Positions 8,708-18,603 of a stretch of 64,000 nucleotides of DNA are shown here, one piece after another. The notes under the pieces are model-generated. The model was not told where the DNA came from. It did no database searches and saw only the letters and a list, made by a program, of their open reading frames with translations. A program made the position numbers and the translations under genes. Source of the DNA: Pseudomonas sp. BSw22131 (lineage in GTDB: Bacteria; Pseudomonadota; Gammaproteobacteria; Pseudomonadales; Pseudomonadaceae); assembly GCF_026810445.1 (NCBI RefSeq), contig NZ_CP113949.1, positions 3,720,001 to 3,784,000 of the forward strand, given 5' to 3'. The number at the start of each line of letters is the position of its first letter. The stretch's first letter is position 1.

Positions 8708-9727
8708 TCACACGCTGACCACCCTCCCCTCCATTGCGCTGACCCGAGCAGCGTCAAGAATAGCCGCTGATTTCACAGCGTCCTGTGCATCCACCGGCAT
8801 CGGGCCGCCATTGTCCACAGCCTCTTGAAAAAGCCGATAGAACTCGGTCCAGCAGCCTCGCTCCGAAGGCACACGCTCCCGGTGTTCACCCTGCTCGAAC
8901 CAACCCCAGCGGCGATGTTCTTCAACGCCCCACCGCTCGCCCTCGGACTTGGGTGAATGCCCGGCCAGCGCGGCGGCCTCTTGCCCGTCCAGACCGTCCA
9001 CGCTGTAGCAGCCCAGCGAACCATTGACCCGAAACCTCGGCCCTTGAGCGTTTTGCAAACAGTTGCCCCACAAGTGCGAGACAACGCCATTTGCGTGGGT
9101 CAACGAGACAAAAAAGCCGTGATCCACCGGCTGATGCGGTCCAGCAAACTCAAGCTCCGCGTACACCCGTTTCACCGGCCCGAACAGCAGCAGCGCCTGA
9201 TCGACCAGATGACTGCCCAGATCGCGCAACATGCCGCCGCCGCTGGGCTTGCCCACCGAGGAGGGCGAATAGCGTTCGACCCTCGATTCAAAGCGCGTAA
9301 TGTCGCCCAGCACGCCCTGCTCGATGAGTTTGCGCACGGTGAGAAAATCCGAATCCCAGCGCCGGTTCTGGTAAACGCCCAGGCGCACATCACGCCGCTG
9401 AGCAGCGTCCACCAGCGCCCGGGCCTGTTTGGCATCGTGGGCAAACGGTTTATCGCTCACCACGGCGACGCCCAGTTCGATGGCCTCAAGGATCAACGCT
9501 TGCCTGGAGTCGAGCGGTGTCGAGACCGCCACGGCCTCGACTCCGGCCGCTGCCATGTCAGCCAGGGTGTCGAACGCCGGGACTTTCGGGTAATCGCGGG
9601 CCAGTTCCTGACGGCGCTCGGGGGAACGCGTCACCACGCCGGCGAACGTAACGCCCGGCAAGCTGGCAATCAGCGGCGCATGAAAATAGCGCCCGCCTTT
9701 GCCGTAGCCGACCAATCCGATTTTCAT
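8708..9727 (-). CDS. Gfo/Idh/MocA oxidoreductase, scyllo-inositol dehydrogenase-like
   Basis: A 339-residue NAD(P)-dependent dehydrogenase. Residues 1-25 hold the Rossmann start (GLVGYGKGGRYFHAPLI); the GKGGRYFHAPL form is typical of the IolW/IolU/YdgJ branch and unlike canonical IolG. VSDKPFAHD carries the catalytic Lys, and MLRDLGSHLVDQALLLFG carries the D-x3-H pair. The start at 9727 has AAGGAG upstream. Within the iol operon it most likely oxidises scyllo-inositol, myo-inositol or a related ring to an inosose. Whether it acts on myo-inositol cannot be decided from sequence; no second dehydrogenase is in the window. Confidence 0.8.
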   Translation of the reverse strand: MKIGLVGYGKGGRYFHAPLIASLPGVTFAGVVTRSPERRQELARDYPKVPAFDTLADMAAAGVEAVAVSTPLDSRQALILEAIELGVAVVSDKPFAHDAKQARALVDAAQRRDVRLGVYQNRRWDSDFLTVRKLIEQGVLGDITRFESRVERYSPSSVGKPSGGGMLRDLGSHLVDQALLLFGPVKRVYAELEFAGPHQPVDHGFFVSLTHANGVVSHLWGNCLQNAQGPRFRVNGSLGCYSVDGLDGQEAAALAGHSPKSEGERWGVEEHRRWGWFEQGEHRERVPSERGCWTEFYRLFQEAVDNGGPMPVDAQDAVKSAAILDAARVSAMEGRVVSV

Positions 9728-9770
9728 GTTGCTCTCCTTGTTCGACCTGTCCTGTTTGAAGCGCAACCCT

Positions 9771-9857
9771 GTGGGAGGGAGCTTGCTCGCGATTGCAGTG
9801 GATAAGACAAAACATTTGTCACTGACTGATCGCATTCGCGAGCAAGCTCCCTCCCAC
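9771..9857. repeat. Paired inverted REP element (REPIN-like)
   Basis: Left arm 9771-9792 (GTGGGAGGGAGCTTGCTCGC...) and right arm 9836-9857 are exact reverse complements separated by 43 bases. Each arm contains the Pseudomonas REP core GCTTGCTCGCGA. It fills the gap between iolD and the dehydrogenase inside the operon. Confidence 0.9.
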
Positions 9858-9865
9858 CTATGCAC

Positions 9866-11803
9866 TCAATATTGGCGGGCTTTCGCCAGTTCAGCCTGGG
9901 AACGCTGATAAACCTCAGCCGTTGCGCCCTGGGTGGAGACCTGCGCCACCCCAACGCGCCACCACGACAAGTAACCGTGAATCATGGTTTTGGGCAGAAC
10001 CTTGATATCGATCAGCGTCGACACCGTTTGCTTCTGCGCGTCGATCAAGGCGGCTAGCAGTTCGGCCTCAGTGCTCACCTTGTAGGTTTTGCAGCCATAT
10101 GCGGCTGCGCTCATGGCGAAATCCACCGGTACGAAGCCACCGTCCAGCAACCCCGTCTCAGGGTTGCGGAAGCGGAACTCGGTGCCGAAACTGCCCATGC
10201 CGTTGCCCATTTGCAGGTTGTTGATGCAACCGAAGGTCATGTTGTCCAGCAGCACGATGTTGATCTTGCGTCGTTCCTGAATCGAGGTCGCCAACTCCGA
10301 GTGCAGCATCATGTACGAGCCGTCGCCGACCAATGCGTACACCTCGCGCTCCGGCGCAGCGAGCTTGACGCCCAGCGCCGCGTTGACCTCATAACCCATG
10401 CACGAATAGGCGTACTCGACGTGGTAGGTGCCCACCGTCTTGCTGCGCCAGGCCCGCTGCAAATCCCCTGGCAGACTGCCCGCCGCTGCAACGATCACAG
10501 CGTCCGTTGGCAAGCGCTCATTGAGCACGCCGAGAACACGGCTCTGGGTCAGGCACGAGCCGGTCAATTCGATGAATTCACGCAATACCGCCGGGTCCAG
10601 CGTGTCGTTGATTTCAGGGACGAAATCCTGAGTCTGATACTCGATGGCGTAAATCCGGTCGACCTCGGCGTCCAGCGCGGCTTTCGCCGTTTCAGGCTGA
10701 TCGCCCCAGGCGGTTACGTAGTCACTGCCGCTCAGGGCCTCGGTCATTGCGTGCAGCGCCACGCGGGCATCAGCGAGCAGTTGCACACCGTCCATTTTCT
10801 GCACGTCGAATGCGCCGACGTTGAGGTTTAAAAACTGCACTTCGGGGTTCTGGAACAGCCATTTCGACGCCGTGGTGAAGTCGCTGTAGCGCGTGCCGAC
10901 ACCGATGATCAGGTCAGCCTCTTTGGCCAGTGTGTTGGCGGCCAGGCTGCCGGTTTCACCGATACCACCCATGTTCAACGGGTGCGCCGACACAATCGCG
11001 CTCTTGCCCGCCTGGGTTTCGGCGAAGGGAATGGCAAAGCGCTCGGCGAACGCCTGCAACGCGTCGTTGGCAGCGGAATACCGCACGCCGCCGCCACAAA
11101 TCAGCAGCGGTTTGCGCTTGCTTTTGAGCAGGGCCAGCGCGTCGTCGAGCATGGCCTGACTCGGCGGCCGACGGTCGATCCGGTGCACACGTTTTTGCAG
11201 AAAAGTGTTGGGGTAATCGTAGGCTTCGGCCTGCACGTCTTGCGGCAGCGCCAGGGTCACGGCGCCGGTTTCAGCAGGATCAGTGAGCACCCGCATGGCG
11301 TTCAGCGCGGCGCTCATCAGTTGCTCGGGACGATTGATGCGGTCCCAGTATTTGCTGACAGCCTTGAACGCGTCGTTGGTGCTGATGCTCAAGTCATGGA
11401 ACTGCTCGATTTGCTGCAGCACCGGGTCTGGCTGGCGGCTGGCGTAGACATCGCCCGGCAGGAGCAACAGCGGAATTCGGTTGGCCGATGCAGTGGCGGC
11501 GGCGGTGATCATGTTGGCCGCACCCGGCCCGACCGACGAGGTGCAGGCGTAAATCTTGCGCCGCAGGTGTTGCTTGGCGAAACCGATGGCGGCGTGGCAC
11601 ATGCCCTGCTCATTGCGGCCTTGATGAACGATGAGGTCGCCGCTGTCCTGCTCCAGCGCCTGGCCGAGCCCCAGCACGTTGCCGTGGCCGAAGATGGTGA
11701 ACATCCCGGCGACGAATTTGCTCTGCACGCCGTCGACTTCGACGTACTGGTTATCGAGGAACTTCACCAAGGCCTGGGCCATGGTCAATCGTGTCGTGGT
11801 CAT
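9866..11803 (-). CDS. iolD: 3D-(3,5/4)-trihydroxycyclohexane-1,2-dione acylhydrolase
   Basis: A 645-residue thiamine-diphosphate enzyme of the acetolactate-synthase superfamily, of typical IolD length. It hydrolyses the diketone made by IolE to 5-deoxy-D-glucuronate. The N-terminal PYR domain begins [18 protein letters not shown] and carries the catalytic Glu region [21 protein letters not shown]; the C-terminal PP domain carries [15 protein letters not shown] followed by the Asn of LLDNMTFGC (GDG-x-N Mg/ThDP motif). AAGGTG precedes the ATG. Neighbours are iolA upstream and the inositol dehydrogenase downstream, with REP pairs in both junctions. Confidence 0.96.
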   Translation of the reverse strand: MTTTRLTMAQALVKFLDNQYVEVDGVQSKFVAGMFTIFGHGNVLGLGQALEQDSGDLIVHQGRNEQGMCHAAIGFAKQHLRRKIYACTSSVGPGAANMITAAATASANRIPLLLLPGDVYASRQPDPVLQQIEQFHDLSISTNDAFKAVSKYWDRINRPEQLMSAALNAMRVLTDPAETGAVTLALPQDVQAEAYDYPNTFLQKRVHRIDRRPPSQAMLDDALALLKSKRKPLLICGGGVRYSAANDALQAFAERFAIPFAETQAGKSAIVSAHPLNMGGIGETGSLAANTLAKEADLIIGVGTRYSDFTTASKWLFQNPEVQFLNLNVGAFDVQKMDGVQLLADARVALHAMTEALSGSDYVTAWGDQPETAKAALDAEVDRIYAIEYQTQDFVPEINDTLDPAVLREFIELTGSCLTQSRVLGVLNERLPTDAVIVAAAGSLPGDLQRAWRSKTVGTYHVEYAYSCMGYEVNAALGVKLAAPEREVYALVGDGSYMMLHSELATSIQERRKINIVLLDNMTFGCINNLQMGNGMGSFGTEFRFRNPETGLLDGGFVPVDFAMSAAAYGCKTYKVSTEAELLAALIDAQKQTVSTLIDIKVLPKTMIHGYLSWWRVGVAQVSTQGATAEVYQRSQAELAKARQY

Positions 11804-11856
11804 GCTCGCACCTTGTTGTTATTGGAGGTGGATGTGGACTTGAAATGCGATCACTT

Positions 11857-11948
11857 GTAGGAGCGCGCTTGCCCGCGATGAAGCCGGTGCATCCGACACA
11901 CATTGTCTGCGCCTGAAAACTACAATCGCGGGCAAGCGCGCTCCTGCA
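11857..11948. repeat. Paired inverted REP element (REPIN-like)
   Basis: TGTAGGAGCGCGCTTGCCCG at 11857 and its reverse complement ending at 11948 flank about 45 bases. The core GCTTGCCCGCGA differs from the REP pair at 9771, so a second subfamily is present. It sits in the iolA-iolD junction. Confidence 0.9.
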
Positions 11949-11978
11949 GACATGCTCCCTCCCACGGGGAAATGTCGA

Positions 11979-13478
11979 TTATTTCGCGGTGGGCATACTG
12001 AACTCGGCGCCTTTGACGATGCTGTCCGGCCAGCGCTGCATCACGCTTTTGTAGCGGCTATAGAACCGCAGACCTTCTTCGCCGTACGCGTGGTGATCGC
12101 CAAACAGGGAGCGCTTCCAGCCGCCAAACGAATGCCAAGCCATCGGCACCGGAATCGGTACATTGATTCCGACCATGCCCACCTTGATGTTGCGCGCAAA
12201 TGCCCGGGCAATGCCGCCGTCGCTGGTGAAGCACGACACGCCGTTGCCGAACTCATGGGCGTTGATCAACTCGACCGCCGCCGCAAAATCGGCGACGTGC
12301 ACGATGCCCAGCACCGGGCCGAAAATTTCCTCTTTATAAATACTCATCTCGGGCGTCACCTCGTCGAACAACGTGGCACCCACGAAGAACCCCCGCTCCG
12401 CGCCCGGCACGCTGAAATGGCGGCCATCAACGATCAGCTTCGCGCCCTCCTTCACGCCCTGGTCGATATAACCCTCGACCTTGGCCTTGTGCACCGCCGT
12501 CACCAGCGGGCCCATGTCCGAGTCTGCGTTCATGCCGTTGCCGACCTTGAGCGAATCAATACGCGGCAACAGTTTGTCGATCAGTTTCTGCCCGACATCG
12601 CCCACCACCACCGCAATCGAGATTGCCATGCAGCGCTCGCCGGCCGAGCCATACGCCGCGCCAATGAGGGCGTCTGCAGCCTGATCGAGATCGGCATCGG
12701 GCATCACGATCATATGGTTCTTCGCGCCGCCCAACGCCTGCACGCGCTTGCCGTTGGCGGTGCCTTGCTGATGGATGTACTCGGCAATCGGGGTCGAGCC
12801 GACAAACGAAATCGCTTCGATGCCCTTGTGCTGAAGCAGCGCATCGACCGCCACTTTGTCACCTTGCACCACACTGAAAACTCCGTCCGGCAAACCGGCC
12901 TGCTTAAGCAGACGCGCCATCAACAGGCTGGCCGAAGGGTCGCGTTCAGACGGTTTGAGGATGAAACAGTTGCCCGTAACCAACGCCATGGGAATCATCC
13001 ACAGCGGCACCATCACCGGGAAGTTGAACGGCGTGACGCCCGCGCACACTCCAAGCGGCTGGCGCAGGTTCCAGTTGTCGATGCCCCCGCCGATGTTGTC
13101 GCTGAAGTCGGTCTTGAGCAGGGTCGGCGCGCCACAGGCGAACTCGACGATTTCGATACCGCGCACCACCTCGCCCTTGGCGTCGGAAAACACCTTGCCG
13201 TGCTCGCGGCAGATGATCGCTGCCAACTCGTCGTGGTGCTGCTCGAGCAGCTCCTTGAACTTGAACATCACCCGCGCGCGGCGCAATGACGACTGATCGG
13301 CCCATGCCGGAAACGCCGCCTGTGCGGCGGCAACGGCGTCATCCACCGTTTGCACGGTGGCCAGCGCAACCCGCCCTTGCACCTCTCCGGTGGCCGGGTT
13401 GAACACGTCGCTGAAGCGCTCTGCGCGCTCTTCAATCTGGCCGTTGATGTAATGGCCGATAACCGGGGCGTTGCTCAT
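11979..13478 (-). CDS. iolA: CoA-acylating methylmalonate-semialdehyde dehydrogenase
   Basis: A 499-residue aldehyde dehydrogenase of the MmsA/IolA family. It converts malonate semialdehyde (last step of inositol breakdown) or methylmalonate semialdehyde to acetyl- or propionyl-CoA. Seen in the sequence: the cofactor region [20 protein letters not shown], the [13 protein letters not shown] loop, [13 protein letters not shown], and the catalytic Cys in [17 protein letters not shown] near residue 285. The start ([14 protein letters not shown]) has AGGAG upstream. The gene sits in the iol operon between iolB and iolD, so the inositol role is likely; a copy for valine breakdown may exist elsewhere. 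Symbol mmsA is also used. Confidence 0.94.
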   Translation of the reverse strand: MSNAPVIGHYINGQIEERAERFSDVFNPATGEVQGRVALATVQTVDDAVAAAQAAFPAWADQSSLRRARVMFKFKELLEQHHDELAAIICREHGKVFSDAKGEVVRGIEIVEFACGAPTLLKTDFSDNIGGGIDNWNLRQPLGVCAGVTPFNFPVMVPLWMIPMALVTGNCFILKPSERDPSASLLMARLLKQAGLPDGVFSVVQGDKVAVDALLQHKGIEAISFVGSTPIAEYIHQQGTANGKRVQALGGAKNHMIVMPDADLDQAADALIGAAYGSAGERCMAISIAVVVGDVGQKLIDKLLPRIDSLKVGNGMNADSDMGPLVTAVHKAKVEGYIDQGVKEGAKLIVDGRHFSVPGAERGFFVGATLFDEVTPEMSIYKEEIFGPVLGIVHVADFAAAVELINAHEFGNGVSCFTSDGGIARAFARNIKVGMVGINVPIPVPMAWHSFGGWKRSLFGDHHAYGEEGLRFYSRYKSVMQRWPDSIVKGAEFSMPTAK

Positions 13479-13510
13479 GACCTGCTCCTTAAAAAAGTTG
13501 TAGGGTCTTC

Positions 13511-13636
13511 ATGAAAGGTCGGTGAGCGACGGTCAGGCAAGGCAAAAACAGGCGAGGAAGCGGAGTTGGGGTACCTAAATGAGCATCCCGAGCCTGTTTT
13601 TAACGCAGCATCACCGACGCGCAGCCATCTTTCATG
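13511..13636. repeat. Nested inverted-repeat element inside the iol operon
   Basis: Three nested pairs: ATGAAAG/CTTTCAT (13511-13517 and 13630-13636), GTCGGTGA/TCACCGAC (13518-13525 and 13611-13618) and AAAAACAGGC/GCCTGTTTTT (13544-13553 and 13592-13601). The last pair ends in a T-run on both strands, so it could attenuate transcription between iolB and iolA. I believe similar GAGGAAGCGGAG...ATGAGCAT elements recur in Pseudomonas genomes; that is memory, not a search. Confidence 0.7.
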
Positions 13637-13642
13637 GAGAGC

Positions 13643-14452
13643 CTATAGATCCAGAAGCCAGCTGTGCTCTGGATCGTTATGGAAATGCCAGGCGCGTTTC
13701 GGGCCGGCCATCACGTTCAAATAATAGGACTCATAACCATAGGGCACGCTGACCGGGTGGTAACCCTTGGGCACTGTAACCAGATCATTGTTCTCCACAG
13801 CCATGGCCTGATCGATGCTGCGATCGTCGGTGTACACGCGCTGGAAGACATAACCCTGCGACGGGTTGATCTGGTGGTAATAGGTTTCTTCGAGGAAGCT
13901 CTGGTGCGGTAAATCATCAGTGTCGTGCTTATGTGGCGGGTAGCTCGATGAATGCCCGGACGGCGTACGCACTTCCACCACCAACAGCGCGTTGGCCGGC
14001 TCTGTGTCCGGCAATATGTCGCACACGTAACGGGTATTGGCGCCTTTCCCGCGCACACTGCGCTTCATGCTGTCGGGCTTGATCAGGCGTGCAGGCAGGT
14101 TTTTGCTGACGTCACCTGGCGCCGCGCACACCGCAATCTGCACAGCGCTCAGCGCGGTGACCTGCGCCACACTGCCAGGCGGCAGGTAGACCGCGAAGGG
14201 AGATTTCTCTTCGAACACCGAGTGCCGGTCGCCGATGTTGTCCCAGTTGAACGTCCCCTGCCCAGGCGTTTCTCCGGAGACATTGATCCGACCGCTGAGC
14301 AGCACCAGGCACAGCTCCTTGTCGCCGGCACTGACAGGCAGGCGCTCGCCAACGGTCAGGCGATGGGCAGAAAAACCAACGTACTCCAGCACCCCTTCTG
14401 CGAGGGACACGACGTCACGTCCTTCGGGTTTGCTTTTGACCAACAGGTTCAT
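13643..14452 (-). CDS. iolB: 5-deoxy-glucuronate isomerase
   Basis: A 269-residue cupin-type isomerase that converts 5-deoxyglucuronate to 2-deoxy-5-keto-gluconate. The bicupin metal site is visible in GHSSSYPPHKHDTD (two His) and in LEETYYHQINPSQGYVFQRVYT (Glu, His). The C-terminal HFHNDPEHSWLLDL is typical. I prefer ATG at 14452, nine bases after AAAGGAG; a GTG two codons earlier overlaps the iolE stop (GTGA) but would sit too close to the ribosome site. It follows iolE directly and precedes the inverted-repeat junction to iolA. Confidence 0.95.
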   Translation of the reverse strand: MNLLVKSKPEGRDVVSLAEGVLEYVGFSAHRLTVGERLPVSAGDKELCLVLLSGRINVSGETPGQGTFNWDNIGDRHSVFEEKSPFAVYLPPGSVAQVTALSAVQIAVCAAPGDVSKNLPARLIKPDSMKRSVRGKGANTRYVCDILPDTEPANALLVVEVRTPSGHSSSYPPHKHDTDDLPHQSFLEETYYHQINPSQGYVFQRVYTDDRSIDQAMAVENNDLVTVPKGYHPVSVPYGYESYYLNVMAGPKRAWHFHNDPEHSWLLDL

Positions 14453-14454
14453 GC

Positions 14455-15375
14455 TCACACACTCCTTTGGGCGGGGTTTTGCTCTTGAGCGGCAGCCAGC
14501 AGATTGCGCAGGGTTTCATAGCCCTTCTGCGCACAAATATAGCTGGGCGCAACGGCCGGGTCTTGCTCGGCTTCAACCACCAGCCAGCCGGAGTAACCGG
14601 CTTGCAAGAGCACCTCCAGCAACGCAGCAAAATCGATATCGCCATCGCCGGGCACGGTGAACGTGCCATTGATGATGCAATCCGGAAAGCTCCACAGGTT
14701 GTTGCGCGCCAGCTGCACGACGTCTTTGCGCACGTCCTTGAAGTGCACGTGGCAGACCCGGTCAATGTGTTTGCGCAGCACCTGCAAAGGCTCGCCGCCG
14801 CCCATATAGCAATGGCCTGAATCAAACAGCAGGCCAACTTCGTTGCCGGTCAGTGCCATCAGGCGGTCAATGTCATCCGGGGATTCGATGTACGCGCCCA
14901 TGTGGTGGTGATACGCCAGGCGCACGCCTTGGGACAGGGTAAAACGCGCCAGCTCGGTGAGTTTGTCGGCGTACTCCTGCCAGGCGCGATCGGTGTGAAA
15001 GCGCGGCCGCTCGACCAGACGGATTCGTTGCCCCTGGATCGAGTCGGCCACCTCGCCATACACCAGCACAGTAGCGCCGTTCTGCCGGAGCAGCTCGACA
15101 TGGCTGGCGATGGCCTCTATCTCCTCGGCCACCGAACGGCTGGCCAGCTGGCTCGAATACCAGCCCGAGACCAGCGCCAGGTTGTAAGGCCGCAGCACGT
15201 CGCCAACGCCCCGGGCGTCCTTGGGAAACTTGCCGTTGAGTTCAAACCCTTCGTAGCCGATCTCCTTGCCTTCAGTCAGCGCGGTGCTCAGCGGCGTTTC
15301 TCCGCCGAGTGCTGGCAGGTCATCGTTGCTCCAGGAAATCGGGTTAATGCCAATGCGGATTGCGGAAGCGGGCAT
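14455..15375 (-). CDS. iolE: myo-inosose-2 dehydratase
   Basis: A 306-residue xylose-isomerase-like TIM-barrel protein, the usual length for IolE, which dehydrates 2-keto-myo-inositol to the trihydroxycyclohexane-dione used by IolD. Motifs seen: RIGINPISWSNDD at the start, the metal-site segments YEGFELNGKFP, LAYHHHMGAYIES, LLFDSGHCYMGGG, HVHFKDVRKDV and VVEAEQDPAVAPS. ATG at 15375 is chosen over a GTG three codons earlier because AAAGGTG is six bases upstream. It lies between iolC and iolB; no separate iolI inosose isomerase is in this window. Confidence 0.95.
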   Translation of the reverse strand: MPASAIRIGINPISWSNDDLPALGGETPLSTALTEGKEIGYEGFELNGKFPKDARGVGDVLRPYNLALVSGWYSSQLASRSVAEEIEAIASHVELLRQNGATVLVYGEVADSIQGQRIRLVERPRFHTDRAWQEYADKLTELARFTLSQGVRLAYHHHMGAYIESPDDIDRLMALTGNEVGLLFDSGHCYMGGGEPLQVLRKHIDRVCHVHFKDVRKDVVQLARNNLWSFPDCIINGTFTVPGDGDIDFAALLEVLLQAGYSGWLVVEAEQDPAVAPSYICAQKGYETLRNLLAAAQEQNPAQRSV

Positions 15376-15427
15376 GTTCTGCACCTTTTATTTTTGTTGC
15401 TTGCAAAGTGAGCTGGGTGACAGAGGT

Positions 15428-17365
15428 TCAGGCCCGTGCGTCACGCCAGGATTCAATCAGAAAACAGAAGTTGGCCTGCACGCGCGCAATCAACGCTGCG
15501 TCGTCGATCTCGCCTTCCAGCCACGCCCGGCTGGGTTCGTGAAAGATCGTCCGCCCCACCGCAAAGCCGCGACAGGTGGTGCTTTTGCTGGCCTGTCTGA
15601 AGCCTTCGGCAAGGGTCGGCGCTGGCGCATTGAGGCCCAGCAATACGACGCCGCGGCAGTAGGGATCACGTTCCTGGATCAGCGCGTCGAGCTGTTCCCA
15701 CACGTGCGCCGGCTGCGCTTCGATCTTCCACCACGCGGGGTAGATGCCCAGGTTGTACAAGCGCTTGAGCGAACGCAGCATGACGTCGGGATAGGTGGAC
15801 CGGTGATCCTTTGGCGGGATGATTTCCAGCAGCAGTTCATGCCCGCTCGCCTGAGCGGCGTCATACAGGCCCTTGATCTGCGCCTCTTGCTCCAGTCGCA
15901 GCATCGGCTCGTCATCGGGGTGGTATTGCACCAGGCATTTGATGATCTGCTCGCGCGGCCAGCTCATTAGGTTGCTGCCCACAGACCGGCCGTGTTCGAA
16001 GGCCAGCGGCCGTGAACCCTGCACTTCGACCGGGCGCGCCAGCCACCAGCCGCGACCGGTGCCAGCGTTGAGCGAGTCCTGGCCAAATCGTTGGTCGGCC
16101 AGCAAACCGACATCAGCCTCGATGCCGCGCTTTTGAAGGTCGCCTTCGACGCGCTCAACCGCTTGTATGAACAGCTGCTTGAGCTGACCGATGCAGCTCA
16201 GGTCACGTCCGGCCTTTTGCGCCAGTTCGACCAATTGTCCGCGATGATCGAAGGCAAAGATGAACAACTGTTTCCACTGTTTGCGCGGCACGCTTACCCG
16301 ATGCAGGCGCTGCAAGACAGGATCCTGATCAGGACGGGTAATCGGTGTCGGGCTGTTGAACAGGTATTCGAGTTCAGCCAGGGTTGGCATCGCAGGCGCG
16401 CAGGCGTGACGCGACACCACCAGGCCGCCGCAGGCATTGGCCAGCTGGCAGCAGCGTTCATCACTCTCCTCGTTGAGCCAGCCCACGAGAAAACCCGACA
16501 TGAAGGCATCACCCGCGCCCAGCACGTTGAGCACCTCGACGCGCACGCCCGGATAGAGCGCACCGTCTTCGAGCCGCGCCGGGATCGCGCCGTGGATCAC
16601 CGTGCAGCCTTGCGGGCCGAGCTTGACCACAAGCGTGGCGGACGTGAGTTCGCGCACAGTACGCAGCGCCGCCAGCAAATCAGTGTCGCCACCGGCGATC
16701 AGAAACTCTTCTTCAGTGCCGACGATCAGGTCGAATCGCGGCAGGATGCGCTGCACGTGCTGACTGACTTTCTGGTCGGCAACGAAACGTGTAGCGCCGT
16801 CGGCTTTGCTCGCCAGCCCCCACAGCACCGGGCGATAGTCGATATCGAGCACGCGCTTGACGTTGTGTTTTTCTGCGTAATCGAGCGCCTGGCTGCTGGC
16901 TTTGAACACCTGATCGGTAGAGAAATGCGTGCCGGTGATCAGCAGCGCTTTACTGGAGGCTATGTGCGCCTCACTCACGTCTTCGCTACTGAGGGCCATG
17001 TCGGCGCAATTCTCGCGGTAGAACACGAGCGGGAAGGTTTCTCGGTCCTTGATGCCCAGCAACACCATTGCGGTCAGGCGCTCTGGATCGATCTTGATGC
17101 CGCTCACGTCGCACCCTTCAGCGGCCAGGGACTCGATGAGAAAACGGCCCATGTGATCATCGCCAACGCGGGTCAACATGGCGGACTTCAAGCCAAGACG
17201 TGCAGTGCCGAACGCAATGTTGGCGGAGGACCCTCCGAGGTATTTGGCAAAACTGCTGACATCCTCCAGACGCGCCCCGACCTGTTGCGCGTAGAGATCG
17301 ACGCCGAGGCGACCCAGGCAAATCACATCCAATTCACGCCCGGCGGCAAAACGAGTCTGGCCCAT
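15428..17365 (-). CDS. iolC: Bifunctional 5-dehydro-2-deoxygluconokinase/DKGP aldolase-like fusion
   Basis: A 645-residue fusion. Residues 1 to about 330 are a PfkB-family sugar kinase: GRLGVDLYAQQVG, LGGSSANIAFGTARLGL, and the anion-hole/catalytic motif LGAGDAFMSGFLVGW. Residues from about 350 on are a DUF2090 domain, starting FIFAFDHRGQLVELA and holding KIEAQPAHVWEQ and GRTIFHEPSRAWLEGEI, a TIM-barrel with aldolase-like features. The kinase makes 5-dehydro-2-deoxygluconate 6-phosphate; the second domain probably cleaves it to DHAP and malonate semialdehyde, replacing a separate iolJ. It is the first gene of the minus-strand catabolic operon, divergent from iolR. Confidence 0.93.
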   Translation of the reverse strand: MGQTRFAAGRELDVICLGRLGVDLYAQQVGARLEDVSSFAKYLGGSSANIAFGTARLGLKSAMLTRVGDDHMGRFLIESLAAEGCDVSGIKIDPERLTAMVLLGIKDRETFPLVFYRENCADMALSSEDVSEAHIASSKALLITGTHFSTDQVFKASSQALDYAEKHNVKRVLDIDYRPVLWGLASKADGATRFVADQKVSQHVQRILPRFDLIVGTEEEFLIAGGDTDLLAALRTVRELTSATLVVKLGPQGCTVIHGAIPARLEDGALYPGVRVEVLNVLGAGDAFMSGFLVGWLNEESDERCCQLANACGGLVVSRHACAPAMPTLAELEYLFNSPTPITRPDQDPVLQRLHRVSVPRKQWKQLFIFAFDHRGQLVELAQKAGRDLSCIGQLKQLFIQAVERVEGDLQKRGIEADVGLLADQRFGQDSLNAGTGRGWWLARPVEVQGSRPLAFEHGRSVGSNLMSWPREQIIKCLVQYHPDDEPMLRLEQEAQIKGLYDAAQASGHELLLEIIPPKDHRSTYPDVMLRSLKRLYNLGIYPAWWKIEAQPAHVWEQLDALIQERDPYCRGVVLLGLNAPAPTLAEGFRQASKSTTCRGFAVGRTIFHEPSRAWLEGEIDDAALIARVQANFCFLIESWRDARA

Positions 17366-17486
17366 AGTGGCTCCTGTTATTTTTATCAGCCTGCGTCATG
17401 CACGGGTGCACGAAACGCTCTTGGTGGAGTGAAGACTAGAACGCCCTGCAACACCGATCAACAATTATTCTAATTTTTTTTCATGT

Positions 17487-17500
17487 GGAATTTTTTTTCC
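17487..17500. promoter_or_regulatory. IolR operator in the iolC-iolR divergent promoter
   Basis: An exact GGAA-TTTTTT-TTCC match to the GGAA-N6-TTCC motif reported for RpiR-type IolR proteins. It lies 120 bases upstream of iolC and 150 bases upstream of iolR in an AT-rich stretch, so it could control both genes. The rest of the 286-base gap has no gene. Confidence 0.7.
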
Positions 17501-17651
17501 AAGCGGTACCAGATGCTGGCACATCGTGTTAAACAGACGCGATATAAATCCGAACCGCTGTAAACTGCGCTTCGTTCAATTCTAGGAGCGCTGTCATCGC
17601 CAGCATCGGCTATCCGCGCCCCAAAGGGACAATCCAAAGGAATTCAAGCGT

Positions 17652-18587
17652 ATGTCCAGCCCCGATCAGCCGTCCTTGCCCGACAACAGCGTCGAGACGT
17701 CCAGCGTTGATGCCGCACCGGTCAGCTCGCCTGTGAACGCCGAGACGCTGCTCAAGCTGATCACCACCGAATACGAGAGCCTGCCGCGCCAGCTCAAACG
17801 TATTGCCAGCTACATGAGCCAGCAAAGCGACCGGATCATGGTCGACCGCATCAGTGATATTGCCCGGGAATGCGAAGTGCACCCTTCGGCCATCGTGCGG
17901 TTTTCCCAGCGCTTTGGTTTCAGCGGCTTCAGTGAAATGCAGGCGTTGTTTCGCGAGGCGTATACCCACAAAGCCTCCCCGGTGCAGAACTACCAGCAAC
18001 GCATCCGCAGCATGATCGCCAACAAGTCGCAGAAAGCCAGCGGCGGCGACCTTGCGCGCGAGTGCGTTCACGCCACGTTGTCAGGGCTGGAACGGCTGGC
18101 ACTGGAACTGGACGACGAGGCGTTCGACAAAGCCGTTGATCTGGTGGTCAACGCCGACAATATCTACGTGGTGGGCGTACGGCGCTCGTTCGCGGTGGCC
18201 GACTACCTGGTCTATAACCTGCAGCACACCAACAAGCGCATTCACTTGATTTCCGGCCTGGGCGGCAGCTACCGCGAGCAGATGCGCAGCGTGCGTGCCA
18301 ATGATTTAGTGATCGCCATCAGCTTCACGCCTTACGGCAAAGAAACCCAGCACTGCCTGCGCATCGCTCAACACCATCAGGCCAAGACCCTGATCATCAC
18401 CGACAGCAACCTGTCGCCACTGGCCAAACGCGCCAACGCCGTGTTGCTGGTCAACGAAGGCAGTTCCTTCGCCTTCCGCTCGCTGAGCGCAACCCTGTGC
18501 CTGTGCCAGGCGCTGTTCATCGCCGTCGCCTACCGCCTGGAGCTGAAGGTGGACGAGATGTCCGAACAAGTCGGGTTTGAGGATTAG
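17652..18587 (+). CDS. iolR: RpiR-family inositol catabolism regulator
   Basis: A 311-residue regulator. After a Ser/Pro-rich 28-residue leader comes the RpiR helix-turn-helix domain (about residues 35-110: LPRQLKRIASYM, ISDIARECEVHPSAIVRFSQ, RFGFSGFSEMQALFREAY). A SIS sugar-binding domain follows (about 150-290, with NIYVVGVRRSFAVADYLVYN and VIAISFTPYGKET). Proteins of this type repress iol genes until an inositol-derived sugar phosphate binds the SIS domain. It is divergent from iolC with a GGAA-N6-TTCC site between them. The gene name rests on context and domain order. Confidence 0.9.
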   Translation: MSSPDQPSLPDNSVETSSVDAAPVSSPVNAETLLKLITTEYESLPRQLKRIASYMSQQSDRIMVDRISDIARECEVHPSAIVRFSQRFGFSGFSEMQALFREAYTHKASPVQNYQQRIRSMIANKSQKASGGDLARECVHATLSGLERLALELDDEAFDKAVDLVVNADNIYVVGVRRSFAVADYLVYNLQHTNKRIHLISGLGGSYREQMRSVRANDLVIAISFTPYGKETQHCLRIAQHHQAKTLIITDSNLSPLAKRANAVLLVNEGSSFAFRSLSATLCLCQALFIAVAYRLELKVDEMSEQVGFED

Positions 18588-18603
18588 GGGCAGATTTGAG
18601 CTG

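Noticed and set aside
11952..13289. 445-codon open frame on the plus strand
   Set aside because: It is antisense to iolA, whose motifs are complete. High-GC codon bias opens such shadow frames; the peptide is His/Arg/Gln-rich with no family pattern.
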